DNA of 64,000 nucleotides from Sympetrum striolatum (Eukaryota; Arthropoda; Insecta; Odonata; Libellulidae). A program made the position numbers and the translations under genes. The notes under the pieces are model-generated. The model saw only the letters and a list, made by a program, of their open reading frames with translations. It had not been told where the DNA came from and made no database searches. Of the stretch, positions 60,455 through 64,000 are shown piece after piece; the first letter of the stretch is position 1, and each line of letters opens with the position of its first letter. The stretch covers positions 41,548,943-41,612,942 of the forward strand of contig OX388347.1 of the NCBI GenBank assembly GCA_947579665.1, read 5' to 3'.

Positions 60455-60525
60455 ATTACTTAGATTGTAAATGAAATATGAGACTTTCAAGTGTCCGTTT
60501 GGCCGAATAAAGTCCTTTGTATATT
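60455..60525 (+). repeat. Dispersed repeat ending CCGAATAAAG, copy 5
   Basis: ATTGTAAATGAAATATGAGA and TTGGCCGAATAAAGTCC match the 23690-23782 copy in order and the 8875-9078 copy at its end. Confidence 0.45.
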
Positions 60526-63500
60526 TATGCATCTATTTCTATATTTGACAAACGAACGGTCGTGGGTTATTTATGAATATATATCGAACATACTTAGGGA
60601 TTTAGATAATGTAATTTATCAACTAATCGTACCAATAATTAAATACAGGTCTAGTGGATTCTGAAAATCAATCTTATCTTGTGTTTTTCATTTCCTTCAT
60701 TCTTAGTCAGAAACCTTGCATTCGAGCATAAACGATTTACTGATGCGTGCTGCCGGTGTTTTCCGTAAACGCAACTTTAAGAGAGGGATCTCATAACTTA
60801 GCCTTATTTATTCAAACTCATTAGCTGTAATAAACGGAGCAAGCCCGGAAGCCTAAGCATACTGGGTTGCACGATATTACCTCTTATGCTTCTGAGGAAT
60901 AAAAACAAGATTCGCATCGCGTTGTTGCTTTCTTATCAGAAATTTCCTAGCTTGGGGCTAGAATTTCCCCAGAATATAAATTGCAGCAGGTATAAAAGAG
61001 ATTTCAGAGTCGAATTAATCGCTCGGAAGTTTGTATTGGCCTCAAGCCTTTGAGCTACGTTCAGAAGATGATATGGGTTAATCTGTAATTATCCGTGTGG
61101 GCTGAGGTTTCTTGGTATTTGTAACGGCTGAACTCAATTTTCTCCAGATTTTCGGTCGAAATTAGTTTAAGGCTCTCTTATTTCGCGGTATAAAGATCAG
61201 ATGCGGAGTTATTTTGTTTGCAATTTTTTTATATGTCTATATATGAATTAAATAATTTTCTATAAGGTGGTTTCTCTAGAGTAAGTTGAAATGTTTTTGC
61301 TATCATTATACTTTGAGCTAAATTTAACAGATAACTCTACAACTGAGCCGAAGAAAATTAATATGAGGTTAAAAAAGTGAAAAATAGCGACATGACTGGG
61401 CTTTGAAACCAGGTATCTCACTTTTCGGACAGGAATTCCAACCCCAATCATAAACATTATTAAATAATTTCATGCTATTTTATATCATTTGATCTAAAAA
61501 TTATAAATATGTAATTGTATATTCCAAGCTGCCCGTTCCGTTGAAAATGACGGCCAAATTTCCCAATTCATGTTACTTCTCTTATATCGTAGTAAACTCA
61601 TAAATTAGTAAGCATTGTCGTATTTTGTATCATTTCATGGTAATTAATTGCTGATTGCAAATATACTTTGAACGTTTTAGAAAATTTGACGTTTGATCAT
61701 AGCCATATAAAGTTTGTCAGAGATTTAGATATTTTAGACAAGATAAGGTAAATTCACGGTAATATAAGCAAGTAAATTGAAAGCATGTAATAACAGATGA
61801 GACAAAAATTTAAAGGAGTTATTTTTATAATTTACTTTATTAGAATAGAATTAACATTTTTATTTGGATAATCTATGGAACACGTTTGAGGTTAATTTTT
61901 ATAATGCATAGACATTTCCAATTACAACAGCAGAGTTTCCAAAATGAAGTTCTCTTATATAGTGTTTTGATTTCTTTCTCAAGTCTTACTCCCATTGCAT
62001 TCCTAATCAACGCTAAGGGAAATTGCTAACATGGAATGAATAAATAAATAAATTATAGATATGTACACGACGGTGATTCTTATCATAGATTTATTATTTT
62101 TAATGTATTTCACAATCTTACTTTTATTCAAAGGAATTATTATAAAAATATAGGAAATCAACCTGCATCTTAACGAAGCTGTTGTCATTATTAATTCTAT
62201 TTTAATGTATTTAATATATTAGTGCCCTATTATGATTGATAAAATATACTTTATACTGTATAAATACTATTTACGACACTTGACGTAGTCAGCTTACGTT
62301 ATACTCGTATGTTTTCTTTAGTTTTCAGCAGTATGTTTATACCCCGTTGAATAAATAAATAAACTCAGTCTTCCTCTTCTAGGGTAACGCCCAAGTGACT
62401 ATTTTAACTGAAAATCTCGCTTCTTACTTTTACATTTTTCTTTCGTCAATTATTAGATTAAAATTTCTTGTAACGCGGAATCACTCGAATATTAAAGAAT
62501 CGCAATCTTCGAAAATGCGCATCTACTTTGTATGTAGTCTCGCAAAATATTGATTCCAGAAGACATCCCAACGTTATCAGCAAAAGCCACGGAAAAGTCA
62601 AATGATTTCCGAAGTGTATGAGTAACGCGAGAGCTGACAGCTGTCAGTCGGAAATACCTGAAGGCGACGACCCATGAAAAATTTAGCGAGAGAATTGGTG
62701 AATTCATAATTGTAGGATTTGCTCGATATACATGAAGAAGTCCCGGCGAAACTTACTCCATCTAAGTTTCGGAGAGAATTCGAGAAATGCAAGCAAGGGA
62801 CTTTGGATATCGCGGCCCAAACATAAAAAAACTCATCATGTCCATTTGCATCGGAAGAAAGTTTTTCCTCATGGTAAATTCATGAGCTGCCGAAATCAGC
62901 ATCTTTTTCTCGTAGGAAATGAAATTTCTGCAAAATATCGATGTTTTCTCGCGTACCCTTCGTTTGCCCTTTGAAGTGGTGCCGAAAAATTATTTAAAGA
63001 AGGAACTCCTACATAATTCTTTTCAATAATTCAGGTATATAACTTGGAGCTGATAAAATCATGACATATATTGGCAACCTGGAATACCATATGATATTCA
63101 TTAACATCTCCCAAGATATTAGAATAATTTCTGAAAACCTTCGTGAAAGTTTTTCAAATAAGTTTATTCAAGGTAAACTCCTTTGAAGTATTTCAAGGCA
63201 AAAGTTCTGAAGGCAAGAGAATATTTATCCTTAATTTATTTAAGAACTCTTCAAGAAGATGTTTATTTCAAGAAAGCAGCGTTATGCTAAATTTATACGC
63301 TTAATGAATATTACACCACGTGAAATGTCCTGCAAGACATGACACACAAAAAATGCGTTAGATTTAATCATAGAGAAAGTTAAACTCACTTAGTAAAGTC
63401 CACAAAAGATAATTTTGAAAAGAACTACCTAGGTTTCGTTCAGTTTTCTATGTATTTCACCAGAAAATGTAACGCTGTCACGAAACCTTGGTTCTTATAA

Positions 63501-64000
63501 AAATTATTTTTTTTTACGGATTCTACTAAGAATAAGTGCATTTTACTTTCTCTATGATTATGAAGGAGTTCCGCTGAGTAACACCTCAATCCGTCATGTT
63601 AAGTGTTGGATTTATTTGTTTATAACTATTTATATTTTTATATAATTATCATTAATAATTATTGTTGAATTACAATAGTAAGGTTTAATATCATTGCGAA
63701 CTACCCTTGAAAAATTACATACATACGTAATTAAAGCGCTTGCAAATCGTTACAGCATAAAAATGTGTAACTATTAAAGCATGTTTATTTTATTCCTCCT
63801 TATTAAGTCAGTAAATTTTCGGAGGTAAGAATAGCTTCTTCAGTTAAAGAAAACTATGTACATGTTTGTATCCGTTAAGTATTTGACACTCAGAATTAAC
63901 TTTACTTATCTTTCACTATGTGAAGGTCGACCTGGTTGGTTTTAATATGTATTTATTTTAGTAAGATTTTGAATAAAATATTTCCTATTAATCTCCTCCT
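60526..64000. other. Mostly AT-rich; weak repeat traces
   Basis: A weak tRNA-like block on the minus strand at about 61375-61460 (B-box-like GGTTTCAAAGCCC) may be an old SINE head. About 62325-62365 (TACCCCGTTGAATAAATAAA) looks like a LINE tail. A GC-richer patch lies at about 62480-62980, with open frames on both strands and no recognisable domain. No gene called. Confidence 0.4.

Overview
This window looks like non-coding nuclear DNA from an animal, most likely an arthropod. It is AT-rich, has no long open reading frame and no operon-like spacing. Its recognisable content is decayed eukaryotic mobile DNA: Transib/RAG1-like, mariner and Tc1/mariner-like transposons, 5'-truncated non-LTR retrotransposons, tRNA-derived SINEs and foldback elements. 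The arthropod assignment is an inference from the style of these element families; no host gene anchors it. I found no convincing host protein-coding gene, rRNA or functional tRNA. The window is either a gene desert or lies inside a very large intron.

Layout. 1-2146: a GC-richer segment, then AT-rich DNA with a duplicated ~200 bp repeat. 2147-4908: the standout feature, a 2752 bp element with ~670 bp terminal inverted repeats. Its ends start CACAGTG, a 5 bp target duplication CGATG flanks it, and it holds a broken Transib/RAG1-type transposase C-terminus. 4909-15150: mostly AT-rich DNA with a GC-richer island (6881-7562), tRNA-like SINE pieces (8350, 11345, 14458), a LINE 3' end (11870) and the start of a mariner transposase (13269-13641). 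15150-23510: several purine-rich or GC-richer islands, one duplicated around a 638 bp insertion (18309-19250), LINE 3' ends, and CT-rich DNA with a strong hairpin. 23690-31300: LINE fragments, a 541 bp internally deleted Tc1/mariner-like element (25794-26334) and a small foldback element (30249-30352). 31300-43860: long AT-rich stretches, three GC-richer islands and three tRNA-derived elements. 43862-50240: a palindromic tRNA-like element, two LINE 3' fragments and a 166 bp palindrome with a hammerhead-like core. 50240-64000: mostly featureless AT-rich DNA, a complete SINE with a perfect 12 bp target duplication (56526-56676), an (AT)n-centred foldback (56912-57042) and more GC-richer islands.

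Nothing here forms a host pathway. The window is best read as a record of mobile-element activity: cut-and-paste elements, LINE-type copies truncated at their 5' ends, and SINEs presumably mobilised by LINE machinery. The Transib element is the most interesting because its ends carry the same heptamer that RAG1/RAG2 recognise in V(D)J recombination.
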